Positions 5,443 to 13,201 of a stretch of DNA of 52,578 nucleotides are shown in pieces; the stretch's first letter is position 1; every line of letters starts with the position of its first letter. The notes beneath the pieces were generated by a model, which was given only the letters and a program-made list of their open reading frames with translations, ran no database searches and was not told where the DNA came from. This DNA comes from a virus, in IMG/VR virus record IMGVR_UViG_3300042486_000234, positions 1-52,578 of that record, one strand, 5' to 3'. Position numbers and translations under genes: made by a program.

Positions 5443-6875
5443 GCCTCATCCGATAGGTCAATGACATCCTGATACATACGGTCAGTCTGCTGGGCATTCA
5501 ACCCACCTCCAGACAGTTGCCTCGTAGATTCCCCGACTGCTTGACCAAATATACGACTAAGCACCCCACTGCTTCCTCTGGCTTCTACCTCTAAGCGCAT
5601 GACATCACGAGTATCCGATATGTCTTTGAACTTCTCTACCAAGTTGAACAGGCGTTCTACCTCATTGGACAACGCTGGGTCAAGACCTTGACCTTCTAGT
5701 TCTTCGGCAAAGCGAGCGAACAATACACGGCTCACTTGCATCTCCAGAAGAGCCCTCATCGCAGCCTGTAACTGGTCTTTAGTTTTGATTTCTACAGGCA
5801 ACTTGAATCCACATTCTGAGTTCTCCTTGAATGCAGGACATCTGGCACTCAAATAGCAACTATTACATTGTCTGAAAAGACTACTTTGGTACTGAATTAC
5901 AGGTACTTTTTCAATACCTATTTCTTCAGATTCTCCTTCTCCTGCAAGGGTTTGCGCTAATGGAGGAGTGTACTGCTCAATACCCATTACTGGTAGCAAT
6001 ACTTTGTCACCCTCGTGCCTCTTCTCAGACCCCCTAATAGTAATACTTGTACCCCCTGAAACCACATTTGGTGAAGTAGGCAAATTACTCAAATAGTTAC
6101 TATTATCTTCATTTTCCGATAGACCTATTTCTTCTTCATCGTTGTCTTCTGATGGGTCATAGACCCCAAAAGCACCCTGCTCCCATGCTTGCCAAGACTT
6201 GATTGCCAACTTCGCAACTTCAGCGTTATCGTCTTGAACTATCTGTTCATAGTCAATTCCTAAACGAATAATGTCTGCTCGGTGTTTCTTTCGGGCAGAA
6301 TCTTTTTGCTGTGCTGGGTAACGGCGTAAACCGTGACCATCCCATACTTGTGTTTCCCCGTAGCGAACTGCCGATGTCCATGAACCAACAAGAACAGAAT
6401 CCCAAGGAAGGGATTCAATAATCTCTGGCTTTGACGACAAACCAATGAGTTTGGCATCCCACCTCTGAATGAGGTTTCGTATTCTGGAGATAGTTTTACC
6501 GTTTACAGCCTTGTCACTAATCGCAGCCCGACCATATCGCTGGCACAGGTAGGCAAGCCTTTCCATGTCATCTGGGTCATTCCATACTGGGATGTACCTC
6601 TCATTTAGCCATGCACCGTCATAATCAGGTCTTCCTATGATTGCAGTTAGGCTTTCGTAATGCTGGCGAATGAAATCGTCATAGCGAGTAACATCTTCAT
6701 CATTCTCGGAAGTGTAAAGAATTACCTCGTTCCCACCGAACATTACAGATAAATCAAGTTCTTTTTTCTTGGGAACAGCCAAATGAGTCAGATTTATAGC
6801 AAAGCGAGTTACACCAGCATTCTGGAGAAGCGACCTGTGGGATGACTTTTCGGCATTAGCAAAGTAAATCTTCAT
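5439..6875 (-). CDS. TIM-barrel-like protein with Cys cluster (TGT/DpdA-like N-terminal half suspected)
   Basis: This gene encodes 478 residues. The N-terminal ~230 residues alternate strands and helices (MKIYFANAE, TRFAINLTHL, EVILYTSEND, YIPVWND, AKLIGLSS, WDSVLVGSWTSAVRYG). The last segment resembles the D-S-x-x-W ... A-R-Y-G stretch I know from phage proteins related to queuine tRNA-guanine transglycosylases (DpdA-type DNA transglycosylases). A low-complexity acidic linker follows (~235-300). A zinc or Fe-S type cluster (CNSCYLSARCP then C) comes around 335-355, and a helical C-terminal region ends in a Gly/Ser stretch. No 7-deazaguanine biosynthesis gene is in the window, so DNA modification is only a hypothesis. 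It overlaps the HAD-like gene by an ATGA. Confidence 0.5.
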   Translation of the reverse strand: MKIYFANAEKSSHRSLLQNAGVTRFAINLTHLAVPKKKELDLSVMFGGNEVILYTSENDEDVTRYDDFIRQHYESLTAIIGRPDYDGAWLNERYIPVWNDPDDMERLAYLCQRYGRAAISDKAVNGKTISRIRNLIQRWDAKLIGLSSKPEIIESLPWDSVLVGSWTSAVRYGETQVWDGHGLRRYPAQQKDSARKKHRADIIRLGIDYEQIVQDDNAEVAKLAIKSWQAWEQGAFGVYDPSEDNDEEEIGLSENEDNSNYLSNLPTSPNVVSGGTSITIRGSEKRHEGDKVLLPVMGIEQYTPPLAQTLAGEGESEEIGIEKVPVIQYQSSLFRQCNSCYLSARCPAFKENSECGFKLPVEIKTKDQLQAAMRALLEMQVSRVLFARFAEELEGQGLDPALSNEVERLFNLVEKFKDISDTRDVMRLEVEARGSSGVLSRIFGQAVGESTRQLSGGGLNAQQTDRMYQDVIDLSDEA

Positions 6876-7357
6876 TCTGGCTCTTTCGTAGTCCTATACA
6901 GCGACTGTACTTCAATTTCACGAGTCAGGTCTGTCCACATCTGTTTTTCACGAGGTTTATCCTCACGCCATTCTGGGCGAACAAAGTTAGGCAACCCAAC
7001 GAGAAGACATGGGATTGCTTCTTTCATAACGAGGGTTACTGCTTCTGGATTGGTATCTACATACCAGTCAATCTTTCCATAGGCGGCGTGAAGAGCCTTT
7101 ACACGGTCACAAAGAGCCTTAGCCCCTGTACCACTTGCGACATCAACATGAGCAAACTTATACCCTTCACGCTTTGCCCACGATTCCAACATTTCTGCTG
7201 AAATACCATTATCGGCAAGAAGAATAACTCTTCCGTGGTATCGGGCAAATAACGCCTCATACAATTTTTGACCATCTGGAATGGGTTGTCGTGCGCCTGG
7301 AACTTGTGCTTTGTCAGTCTGTGCATATGCTACGACATCAAAAGTAACGATAAGCAT
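6872..7357 (-). CDS. Rossmann/HAD-like protein
   Basis: This gene encodes 161 residues. Strands at MLIVTFDVV, GRVILLADNG, YKFAHVDVA, DWYVDTNPEAV and PCLLVGLPNF alternate with helices. The order of a first Asp-containing strand, a helix before a second strand, and a late VDTNP...IPCLLV resembles small HAD-type phage proteins, but the usual D-x-D nucleophile pair is not present (D-V-V), so activity is uncertain. The C-terminal RPEWR ... QMWTDLTREIE would be a lid or partner-binding helix. It is sandwiched between a zinc protein and the TIM-barrel-like gene with ATGA overlaps on both sides, so the three probably work together. Confidence 0.45.
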   Translation of the reverse strand: MLIVTFDVVAYAQTDKAQVPGARQPIPDGQKLYEALFARYHGRVILLADNGISAEMLESWAKREGYKFAHVDVASGTGAKALCDRVKALHAAYGKIDWYVDTNPEAVTLVMKEAIPCLLVGLPNFVRPEWREDKPREKQMWTDLTREIEVQSLYRTTKEPE

Positions 7358-7815
7358 CAGTCGTACATGCCCAACGCTTTACGCTCTTGTGTTGCTACAT
7401 AGCCAGAACCTACTGGGCAGAAATGACAAAGGTACTGCCATTGTTCTTTAGGTACACCGACTTTGCGACCAATTGTTTTAGATTCGTCTTCCCAGTCAAT
7501 GCAACTTCCTTTAGGCGCACCATGTCGCTGAAAACACTTAAGTGCCTCTACTTTGAGGTCATCACGAACTTCACGAACCTCAATCTCGTTCTTCATCAAC
7601 TCTTTTTTGATTCCAGTCTCACCATCAAGGGCATCATAGGTGGCTTGGTCACAACGGAAGATTTGAGACATGTGTGCTTCAGGGGCAGGATTTTGAGCAC
7701 GAGCAAGGTGCATCTTAATGATTTCCTGCAACTCCATGTCATTGTCAGCGTTACCGTCATAATCACGCATTTTGTGCATTGTTCCACAGGAATTGCAAAC
7801 TAGAAGTCTTGGCAT
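7357..7815 (-). CDS. Zinc-binding protein of the same operon
   Basis: This gene encodes 152 residues. It begins with a CNSCG zinc knuckle (residues 7-11) and ends with LCHFCPVGSGYV about 20 residues from the C-terminus. Together with CFQRHG and the Cys in GSCIDW this offers metal sites at both ends. The central part is helical and charged. The late C-H-F-C-P...G-Y motif is one I have seen in actinophage proteins without an assigned role. It is the first gene of a coupled three-gene set (TGATG overlap with the HAD-like gene). Confidence 0.55.
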   Translation of the reverse strand: MPRLLVCNSCGTMHKMRDYDGNADNDMELQEIIKMHLARAQNPAPEAHMSQIFRCDQATYDALDGETGIKKELMKNEIEVREVRDDLKVEALKCFQRHGAPKGSCIDWEDESKTIGRKVGVPKEQWQYLCHFCPVGSGYVATQERKALGMYD

Positions 7816-7860
7816 GTTGTACTACTTTCTATGAACTTGTTATTTGCTGTAGTCTAGCAG

Positions 7861-8025
7861 TTACTTCTTACCTTTTTTAGACACAGCCATATTGTCCACA
7901 AGGTTTGGGTAGGGGCGACCAGCAGACTTAGCACGAGCCTTTGCCTCTGCTTTTTGGTCAGGAGTCAATTTAGTTGATTTCTTTTTAGGGTTTGGTTTAT
8001 CCCAAACGTCTTTTTTAGAAGCCAT
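7861..8025 (-). CDS. DUF6321-like small basic protein
   Basis: This is a 54-residue frame from ATG 8023-8025 to TAA 7861-7863. The sequence KLTPDQKAEAKARAKSAG followed by RPYPNLVDNM matches a short conserved phage/bacterial domain I know as DUF6321, in which K-L-x-P-x-x-K-A-x-A-K-A-R-A-x-x-A-G-R-P-Y-P-N-L-x-D-N is nearly invariant. It has a Lys-rich start and end. The function is unknown. The TAATG overlap with the gene upstream supports the start. Confidence 0.8.
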   Translation of the reverse strand: MASKKDVWDKPNPKKKSTKLTPDQKAEAKARAKSAGRPYPNLVDNMAVSKKGKK

Positions 8026-8192
8026 TATTTCTTCTTCTTTTCTTTAGATTGACCTGCTTCGGACAAAGCGATTGCTATTGCTTGTTTCTTATCTACAACA
8101 GTTGGGCCGTTCTTAGAGCCTGAACGGAGTTCACCGTGAGCGTACTCTCTCATTACTTTTGCTACTTTTTTAGCACCTTTTTTATCAGCCAT
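8025..8192 (-). CDS. DUF6496-like small basic protein
   Basis: This is a 55-residue frame from ATG 8190-8192 to TAA 8025-8027. KVMREYAHGELRSGSKNG and KQAIAIALSEAGQS match the family known as DUF6496 (K-V-M-x-E-Y-x-x-G-x-L-x-S-G-S-x-x-G-P-x-V...K-Q-A-I-A-I-A-L-S-E-A), found in phages and environmental bacteria. The function is unknown. It lies in one translationally coupled chain with the DUF6321-like gene, an association that may be meaningful. Confidence 0.8.
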   Translation of the reverse strand: MADKKGAKKVAKVMREYAHGELRSGSKNGPTVVDKKQAIAIALSEAGQSKEKKKK

Positions 8193-8530
8193 TATTCCTC
8201 TGGTTTATCCATTGCGTCTTTTAGTGAAGAATGAAAATCTGTATCATTGGCTAGTTTCCAACGAACTTCATCATAGTTTACATCTTTCAGGTCAAAGATG
8301 TCAATCTGTCTTGGAAGGTGACCAAAAGAAACAGCAAGTTCGTGCAGTTTTTGGTCTGGTATTTTCTTCAAGACATCAAAAACAGGTTTGTTGGCGGTGC
8401 GCTTAGTCATCTCATCATTAGCGTCAGCAAACAATCCTTTTTTTGCTACAGATGGATGGAACTGTTGCTGTTCCCCACGTTTCGCCATTTTCTTACGGCG
8501 AAACTCCGCCATGTCAATGATTTCGCCCAC
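8192..8530 (-). CDS. Hypothetical protein (112 aa)
   Basis: The start is a GTG at 8528-8530 preceded by AAAGG; an internal ATG six codons later has no ribosome-binding site. The N-terminus is basic (MAEFRRKKMAKRGEQQQ), and the rest is helical and acidic toward the C-terminus (MDKPEE). There is no recognised family. It is coupled by TAATG to the DUF6496-like gene. Confidence 0.6.
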   Translation of the reverse strand: MGEIIDMAEFRRKKMAKRGEQQQFHPSVAKKGLFADANDEMTKRTANKPVFDVLKKIPDQKLHELAVSFGHLPRQIDIFDLKDVNYDEVRWKLANDTDFHSSLKDAMDKPEE

Positions 8531-8540
8531 ATTACAACCT

Positions 8541-8741
8541 TTAGAGGCTAATTACTGGTTCAGTTGCCTCAGCCATTGGGCTCTTTGGGGTAATGCCGTA
8601 CTGAGGTGGAGCAACAAGACTGCGCTTGATTGATGTACTTTCGTCTACCTCACCACCACGACTTGGGGTCAGCGACTTGTATGTACCATCCATGATTCCC
8701 AAGCGGAGGTCTTGGTTCTGTGAGCGTGAAGTATTTTGCAT
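8541..8741 (-). CDS. Hypothetical small protein (66 aa)
   Basis: This gene encodes 66 residues, polar and proline/serine-rich, with no predicted core, so it is probably disordered. It ends PKSPMAEATEPVISL. AAGG precedes the ATG. It is one of a run of small disordered proteins between 7.8 and 14.5 kb. The function is unknown. Confidence 0.55.
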   Translation of the reverse strand: MQNTSRSQNQDLRLGIMDGTYKSLTPSRGGEVDESTSIKRSLVAPPQYGITPKSPMAEATEPVISL

Positions 8742-8780
8742 ATCAATCCTTATCGGTTGTGGGCAGATGCACCCATTTTA

Positions 8781-9608
8781 TCATCTACGGTTTTGTGCAT
8801 TTCCTGCTGTAGAAATAACCATACCTTCAATGTTTCCAGCGTTCATAAAACCAGGTGCTGGAGAACCGTCACCACCGCCACCAAAAGTGTTGTCATTACC
8901 TTGGAATGCATTGGCTGAAGAAGCATCATTGATAACTGAACCAGTTTTTGAAGGCTTTGCAGGAGGTTTAGCAGCAGGCTTTGGCTTTACAGGTTTAGGA
9001 GTTCTGTTTGGGTTACGAGTTCCATAGGCAGGGTTTTCAGCCTTTTTCTGCGCTCGTTTTTCTGCTGTTGCCTTCTTTTGTTCATCGGTGCGTGGGGCTC
9101 TTGGGGCTCGTGAAGGTTGGGCAGGTTCAGCAGAACCACCCATAACACTGTCACCATAATTTTTAGCGGTGGTTTGTGGAGCAAAAACAGTACCCTGTGC
9201 GTTTTGTGGTGGTTGCCAGTTATCGGTAACTCGTGGTTTACTGACCGCAGAGTCACCATAATACTTACCTGTGTCTTGTGGAGCAAAAGTAGTATTTACA
9301 GGAGGGAGAGCGCCAACAATCTTGGTAATGTCATCGGCGTTAAAACCACCGCCACCGCCACCACCGCCTGAACCACCACCGCCAGTATTGCGGTCACCAT
9401 ATCTGCGGTTCATTTGGCTGATGCTTTCAAAGGCATCTGGGAATGGGCTTTGTGCTTGTTTTGGTCTTCTCATAGCAGACCAGTCACGCTGAGTACCAGC
9501 GTTGGCAGGGCTAAAAGGTGCTACCTGTGGGGCTTCGCCTCGGTTGATACGCCCTGTAGCGTTATACAAAGGAGTTGTATTTACTTCACCAAAGCGGTTT
9601 GTAGGCAT
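8781..9608 (-). CDS. Disordered Gly/Pro/Lys-rich protein with shared C-terminal VIND module
   Basis: This gene encodes 275 residues of low-complexity sequence. A poly-glycine tract lies near residue 75-90. Two copies of an APQ repeat follow (TTFAPQDTGKYYGDS and TVFAPQTTAKNYGDS). Then comes a Lys/Pro/Ala-rich stretch, and a C-terminal module at about 223-275: GSVINDASSANAFQGNDNTF, then FMNAGNIEGMVISTAGNA. The same APQ and VIND...NAGNI...ISTxGNA modules recur at the C-terminus of the gene at 10966-12573, and the VIND core recurs in the tape measure. It is probably a virion-associated or assembly protein; the role is unknown. Confidence 0.6.
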   Translation of the reverse strand: MPTNRFGEVNTTPLYNATGRINRGEAPQVAPFSPANAGTQRDWSAMRRPKQAQSPFPDAFESISQMNRRYGDRNTGGGGSGGGGGGGGFNADDITKIVGALPPVNTTFAPQDTGKYYGDSAVSKPRVTDNWQPPQNAQGTVFAPQTTAKNYGDSVMGGSAEPAQPSRAPRAPRTDEQKKATAEKRAQKKAENPAYGTRNPNRTPKPVKPKPAAKPPAKPSKTGSVINDASSANAFQGNDNTFGGGGDGSPAPGFMNAGNIEGMVISTAGNAQNRR

Positions 9609-9614
9609 GTTCTA

Positions 9615-9935
9615 TTATACCCACAGACTTTGCATTGAGTATCTACCACTACCACCGTAGGTATCGTCATTCATTTGTGCTCGGCGGAACATTACAGGAG
9701 CACCAGAAACCCATGAACGGTATGTTGGGGCGTAACGGTCTACAGATAGAACATCCATAACACCAAGTTCTTGTTTTAAGAACCCACGACTCTCTGGCAT
9801 TAACTGCTGAGGAACAACAGGGCGAGTAGCACGGATAGTTTCTGGGTCAGAAATAGCATTCTGCAATGCAATATCCACCAGCATCTCTTCACGAGATTGC
9901 CAAGGTCTGCGAGTGCGCTGGTTATCTACAGGCAT
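9615..9935 (-). CDS. Hypothetical protein (106 aa)
   Basis: This gene encodes 106 residues. It begins MPVDNQRTRRPWQSREEM, then helical sequence, then a Tyr/Ser/Gly-rich end (SVDRYAPTYRSWVSGAP and GGSGRYSMQSLWV). It is not recognised. The arrangement (a folded helix followed by aromatic-rich tail) is typical of small structural proteins, but there is no direct evidence. Confidence 0.55.
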   Translation of the reverse strand: MPVDNQRTRRPWQSREEMLVDIALQNAISDPETIRATRPVVPQQLMPESRGFLKQELGVMDVLSVDRYAPTYRSWVSGAPVMFRRAQMNDDTYGGSGRYSMQSLWV

Positions 9936-9937
9936 TG

Positions 9938-10126
9938 TTACTGACCGTAACTTGCAGGAGTTTGTTGCGAGGGTAGCAACTCACTACTATCTGTTTTGTC
10001 ACTAAGTTTACCAATGTCTTCTTTATTATGTTTGTCTGCTAACTCATCACTGCGAGTGTCACCGCCAAAAAATTGACGACCAACCTTACGGTTTGGGTGA
10101 TGTCGGGTGTCTTCTCCGTTAGGCAT
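9938..10126 (-). CDS. DTRHH-tag protein 1
   Basis: This gene encodes 62 residues. It starts with MPNGEDTRHHPNRKVG, one of four proteins here sharing an MP-x-G-[EQ]-DTRH N-terminal tag. The rest is polar and charged with no visible fold. The ATG follows GAGGAGTAAAT, a strong ribosome-binding site. Its function is unknown; the tag suggests a common docking or targeting role for this group. Confidence 0.6.
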   Translation of the reverse strand: MPNGEDTRHHPNRKVGRQFFGGDTRSDELADKHNKEDIGKLSDKTDSSELLPSQQTPASYGQ

Positions 10127-10128
10127 AT

Positions 10129-10464
10129 TTACTCCTCGTAATAATGTGCTGTGCTGTGTGGGTTACTGCGGTCAGGCATATCTATGTCAGTGTTGTGGGT
10201 GTATTGGTCACGATACATCTCATCTACATCTCCGTGGAACCTTTTCACATTTTGTATAATCTGTTCCATTGAAGCAGGTGTACCATCAAGATTGGTTCCA
10301 AAGTGTTTATGCATTTCACCATCTGTCATCGCCTCAGCCACAATTCCGTGTGATTCCGTTTGTGGCTTTAAATACGTAGGCATGCTCTTAACTACTCCTG
10401 CGGTAAATGAAACTGCGTTAAGGTGATTGTCACCTATTTCGTTATTACGATGGTCACGTGCCAT
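10129..10464 (-). CDS. Hypothetical His-rich protein (111 aa)
   Basis: This gene encodes 111 residues, polar, with an unusual number of histidines and acidic residues (MHKHFG, RFHGDVDEMYRDQYTH, HSTAHYYEE). It has no recognised family. It sits between two DTRHH-tag genes and overlaps the upstream one by TAATG, so it belongs to the same expression unit. Metal binding through the histidines is possible but unproven. Confidence 0.55.
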   Translation of the reverse strand: MARDHRNNEIGDNHLNAVSFTAGVVKSMPTYLKPQTESHGIVAEAMTDGEMHKHFGTNLDGTPASMEQIIQNVKRFHGDVDEMYRDQYTHNTDIDMPDRSNPHSTAHYYEE

Positions 10465-10658
10465 TAGTCTCTCATTTCTCTTTCGCTGAATCCAGAATCT
10501 GGGGTTAGACCGTCATTACCACGAGCATCTTCCATCGCTTCGTAAGCATCACGGTCTTCCTGTTCCATCTGCTTTTCACGCATTTCGTTGTGCATATCCA
10601 TAATGTCACGACCAACACGGCGACCCATGTGATGACGAGTGTCTTGTCCTCTAGGCAT
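10464..10658 (-). CDS. DTRHH-tag protein 2
   Basis: This gene encodes 64 residues. The N-terminus MPRGQDTRHHMGRRVG is the shared tag, followed by a highly charged Met/Glu-rich helix (about residues 17-48) and an acidic end. Its first 26 bases are identical to those of the tag gene at 13548, which suggests duplication or strong constraint on the tag. One-base overlaps link it to both neighbours. Confidence 0.6.
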   Translation of the reverse strand: MPRGQDTRHHMGRRVGRDIMDMHNEMREKQMEQEDRDAYEAMEDARGNDGLTPDSGFSEREMRD

Positions 10659-10966
10659 TACTTAATCGGCTTTCCTCTAAATGATGGATTGTTGTTTTCA
10701 TCCCATGAGAATAGCGGTTTCTTTTCTACTCTTCCAGTACCGCCTTTAGCCTTATCAATGAGGTTACGAGGGGCAATGTCAGACAGACGGGCTTCTTGAC
10801 CCGTGTACTCAGGTGTGTTTGGGTCATCCAAGTCAGGATTTCCTGGTCCACCAATCATTGCATCTTTAATGCGAGACATCATTGAAGGCTTTGCCTTCTT
10901 AGCACGATGTGCATCAAGACTTACAATGCGAGCACCGTGATGACGGGTGTCTTCACCTTTAGGCAT
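10658..10966 (-). CDS. DTRHH-tag protein 3
   Basis: This gene encodes 102 residues. MPKGEDTRHHGARIVS is the shared N-terminal tag. It then has a Lys-rich helix (HRAKKAKPSMMSRIKDAM), a Pro/Asp/Gly linker and a C-terminal WDENNNPSFRGKP. There is no known fold. The start overlaps the upstream stop by one base (TAATG). Confidence 0.6.
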   Translation of the reverse strand: MPKGEDTRHHGARIVSLDAHRAKKAKPSMMSRIKDAMIGGPGNPDLDDPNTPEYTGQEARLSDIAPRNLIDKAKGGTGRVEKKPLFSWDENNNPSFRGKPIK

Positions 10967-12573
10967 TATGGTTGCTGAGTTCTTGGATTGTTAGTTGTTG
11001 GGCGACCTTGGCGTGTTGCGTTATGTCCACGAACATGTGCATTTCCACCAGTTGAAACAGCCATACCAGGACCATCAGTAGTTGCGTTTCCACCAGTTGA
11101 GATAGCCATACCGCCACCACCAATGTTGCCAGCGTTGAAAGAGTTGTTACCAAAGGTGTTGTTGTTACCTTGGAAAGCGTTGTTGCTTGATGTGTCGTTA
11201 ATGACCGCACCATTCATGCTTCTGTTGTAGTTCTTACTGGTGTTTTGTGGTGCGTATGTGTTACCGCCACCACCGCCTGAGCCACCGCTTGGAGGAGTAC
11301 TTCCACCTGCGCCACCACCAGTTGGAGGTGTTGGAGGAGGGAAACCTGCACCAGGAGTTACATAACCACCACCAGGAGGTGGAGGTGGAGGTGTTCCACC
11401 GCCAGAACCAGATGTTGGGCGTGGAGGACTTGGAGGTGCTCCAGCGCCAGCAGTTGGTGCTCCACCTTTACCGCCAGAACCTGAAATCCATCCACGAATA
11501 CGTGAACCAAAACTTGGCTTAGTTGGCTCTGCTTCAGGAGCAGAAACAGGTTCACTTGCAGGCGCAGACTGTGGTTTTGGAGTGGTGTCTCGGCTACCAG
11601 TTTCTTTCATGTCACGAAGTTTGCGAATGCGTTCAGCGTTAGCCTTAGCCTCTTCAGCAGTTCCGTAAACAGGTTCACTCTTACCAGACTTGTCAGTGTT
11701 CAAAATAAAACGCCGACCATCACCTCGTGGTTTTGGTGAAGAAGTATCGGGAGCAGAATCTTCATCAGAAGAACCATAGGTGATTACACCTACATCCTCG
11801 GAAGATTCTGACTTTCTTGGGCTAATTTCTCGGTAGCCTTGTGCTGCCAAATCGTCATATTCTGTTTTTTGTTCTGGGGTTAGTTTGTCATACCCAGGTG
11901 TTGTTTTCTTAGCCTCTGGCTTCTTGGTGAAGCGGTTAAGGTCAACAGTGTTACCTGAACTATCTGAACGAGGAACTTGTGGAGGGACAGTAGAACCCTT
12001 ACCAGCAAGTGCGCTGTCATCATTAACTACTGGACCACTTGTTGGAGTTCCTTTACCCTTTGGCATCCCACCATCATCGTTAACTACTGGTGTAGATTTT
12101 GGTGTTGGCGTTTTCTTATTAGCACCTGGCTTCTTGCTCTTAGGCTTTGCCTTTTCCTTTTCAGCAGTCTCGTTCATGCGCTCTACTGCGGCATCAGTTG
12201 CATTCTTTTTCTTAGCAGTAGGCTTCTTAGTATCTTTTTTAGTTGCCACGGTGTCTTCTCCTGACGAAAGTAGTGGTGATGTGCGCCATGCGCCTTCTGA
12301 AACTAGTTTTTTCTTGCGCTCTTCATTAGAAGCAAGGGCTTCTGTTGGACCAGCCGCTTCACGCTTTTCTTTACGGTCAGCAAGTCTGCGACCTTTAAGT
12401 CCTGACGCTTGGTCTTCTGCGCTTACTGCTTTACGAGCAGCAGAAACAGCATCACGCATTTCCTTTTCTTCTTCTGGCAATTTATATTCGCCAGCAAGAG
12501 GACCACTAACTACCTCAGCACGACCACCACGACCACCTTTTGAGTAGTAATTCTTATCTTTTTTAGAAGCCAT
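10966..12573 (-). CDS. Large disordered Lys/Pro/Gly-rich protein with VIND module
   Basis: I start at ATG 12571-12573, which follows GGAGATAATC (an upstream in-frame TTG has no ribosome-binding site), giving 535 residues. The N-terminal half is Lys/Ala/Pro-rich and very basic. The middle contains three short repeats with VVNDDG/VVNDDS. About residues 370-440 are Gly/Pro-rich (PPPPPPGGG). The C-terminal ~96 residues carry YAPQNTSKNY, AVINDTSSNNAFQGNNNTFG, NAGNI and two MA[IV]STGGNA repeats, parallel to the C-terminus of the gene at 8781. The beta-solenoid-like repeat spacing (N-G-N, S-T-G-G-N) suggests a folded end on a disordered stem. It is probably structural. Confidence 0.6.
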   Translation of the reverse strand: MASKKDKNYYSKGGRGGRAEVVSGPLAGEYKLPEEEKEMRDAVSAARKAVSAEDQASGLKGRRLADRKEKREAAGPTEALASNEERKKKLVSEGAWRTSPLLSSGEDTVATKKDTKKPTAKKKNATDAAVERMNETAEKEKAKPKSKKPGANKKTPTPKSTPVVNDDGGMPKGKGTPTSGPVVNDDSALAGKGSTVPPQVPRSDSSGNTVDLNRFTKKPEAKKTTPGYDKLTPEQKTEYDDLAAQGYREISPRKSESSEDVGVITYGSSDEDSAPDTSSPKPRGDGRRFILNTDKSGKSEPVYGTAEEAKANAERIRKLRDMKETGSRDTTPKPQSAPASEPVSAPEAEPTKPSFGSRIRGWISGSGGKGGAPTAGAGAPPSPPRPTSGSGGGTPPPPPPGGGYVTPGAGFPPPTPPTGGGAGGSTPPSGGSGGGGGNTYAPQNTSKNYNRSMNGAVINDTSSNNAFQGNNNTFGNNSFNAGNIGGGGMAISTGGNATTDGPGMAVSTGGNAHVRGHNATRQGRPTTNNPRTQQP

Positions 12574-12575
12574 GA

Positions 12576-13076
12576 TTATCTCCAAGTAGGGCGAAGCGTT
12601 TGCAAGGATGCACGGCGCTCTGCGTCAATATAATCTTGGTTAGGTTGGTCCATGACACGAGGAATGCCTTTAGGTCCAACTTTACCGTCATTCGTCAATT
12701 GTACAGGAACTGCGCCTGGAGGTGCGAACTTCCTACCTTTTGATTCATATGCGATACCAGTCCACATATTGAACTCATCAGGCCAAATGTAATCGCCTGG
12801 ATTGATTCGCTCACCTTTGTGTACTCCACGAGAGTATTGACGAGCATTCATTCGGCTTAGTGAGCCAAGAATCTTGTCCTGTCTACGATTAGACGACATT
12901 GTGCCAAGGTATCCATCTGGATACGTGGTGTCTTGTAATGTCCTGTAACCAGCAAGTTGGTAATCCTTGTTGTTACGGAAAACAGGAGCAGGGCCAAATT
13001 GCGCCTGCGTAGCAGCGCCTGGAGGGTCGGAAGGACTATTCCAATGTGTAAATGCGGTTTGAGAAGAACCAGCCAT
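12576..13076 (-). CDS. Hypothetical protein of the small-protein cluster (166 aa)
   Basis: This gene encodes 166 residues. The N-terminus is Ser/Pro/Ala-rich, and the centre is better ordered with aromatic residues (YPDGYLGTMSSNRRQDKI, GERINPGDYIWPDEFNMW). The C-terminus contains PNQDYIDAERRASLQTL. It is not recognised. It overlaps the upstream short Lys-rich frame as TGATG. It may be a minor virion component, judged only from company. Confidence 0.55.
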   Translation of the reverse strand: MAGSSQTAFTHWNSPSDPPGAATQAQFGPAPVFRNNKDYQLAGYRTLQDTTYPDGYLGTMSSNRRQDKILGSLSRMNARQYSRGVHKGERINPGDYIWPDEFNMWTGIAYESKGRKFAPPGAVPVQLTNDGKVGPKGIPRVMDQPNQDYIDAERRASLQTLRPTWR

Positions 13077-13201
13077 CAGCCATTACCAGCCATACCTGCA
13101 TTCATACCCGTGAGAAAACCACCTTGTGCGCCAGCCACAGCAGTGATTGGGCGTGGTTTAGCCTTTTTAGTTGCTTTCTTCTTCTTCTTTTTAGCAGCCA
13201 C
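13076..13201 (-). CDS. Small Lys-rich protein (41 aa)
   Basis: This is a 41-residue frame from GTG 13199-13201 to TGA 13076-13078. It begins AAKKKKKKATKKAKPRP and ends in a Gly/Ala/Met-rich segment (GGFLTGMNAGMAGNG). The GTG overlaps the upstream TAG (TAGTG) and the TGA overlaps the next ATG, so translation by coupling is likely even though the ribosome-binding site is weak. The Lys run suggests nucleic-acid binding. Confidence 0.5.
   Translation of the reverse strand: MAAKKKKKKATKKAKPRPITAVAGAQGGFLTGMNAGMAGNG

Noticed and set aside
9330-9385. Repeated CCACCGCC tract, possible CRISPR or VNTR
   Set aside because: These are glycine codons of a poly-Gly tract in the gene at 8781-9608. The units are irregular and have no spacers, so it is not a CRISPR.
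9614-9619. TATAAT as a promoter -10 ahead of the gene at 8781-9608
   Set aside because: It overlaps the stop codon of the upstream gene (GGG TAT AA) and no -35-like hexamer lies 16-18 bases before it. The A/T-rich stop region explains it.
11885-12547. A 220-codon open frame on the plus strand
   Set aside because: It lies opposite the Lys/Ala-rich gene at 10966-12573. Long antisense frames are expected there because Lys/Pro/Ala/Gly codon bias avoids stops on the other strand, and the translation is Ser/Leu/Val-rich without a fold. There is no ribosome-binding site and it would be the only large plus-strand gene.
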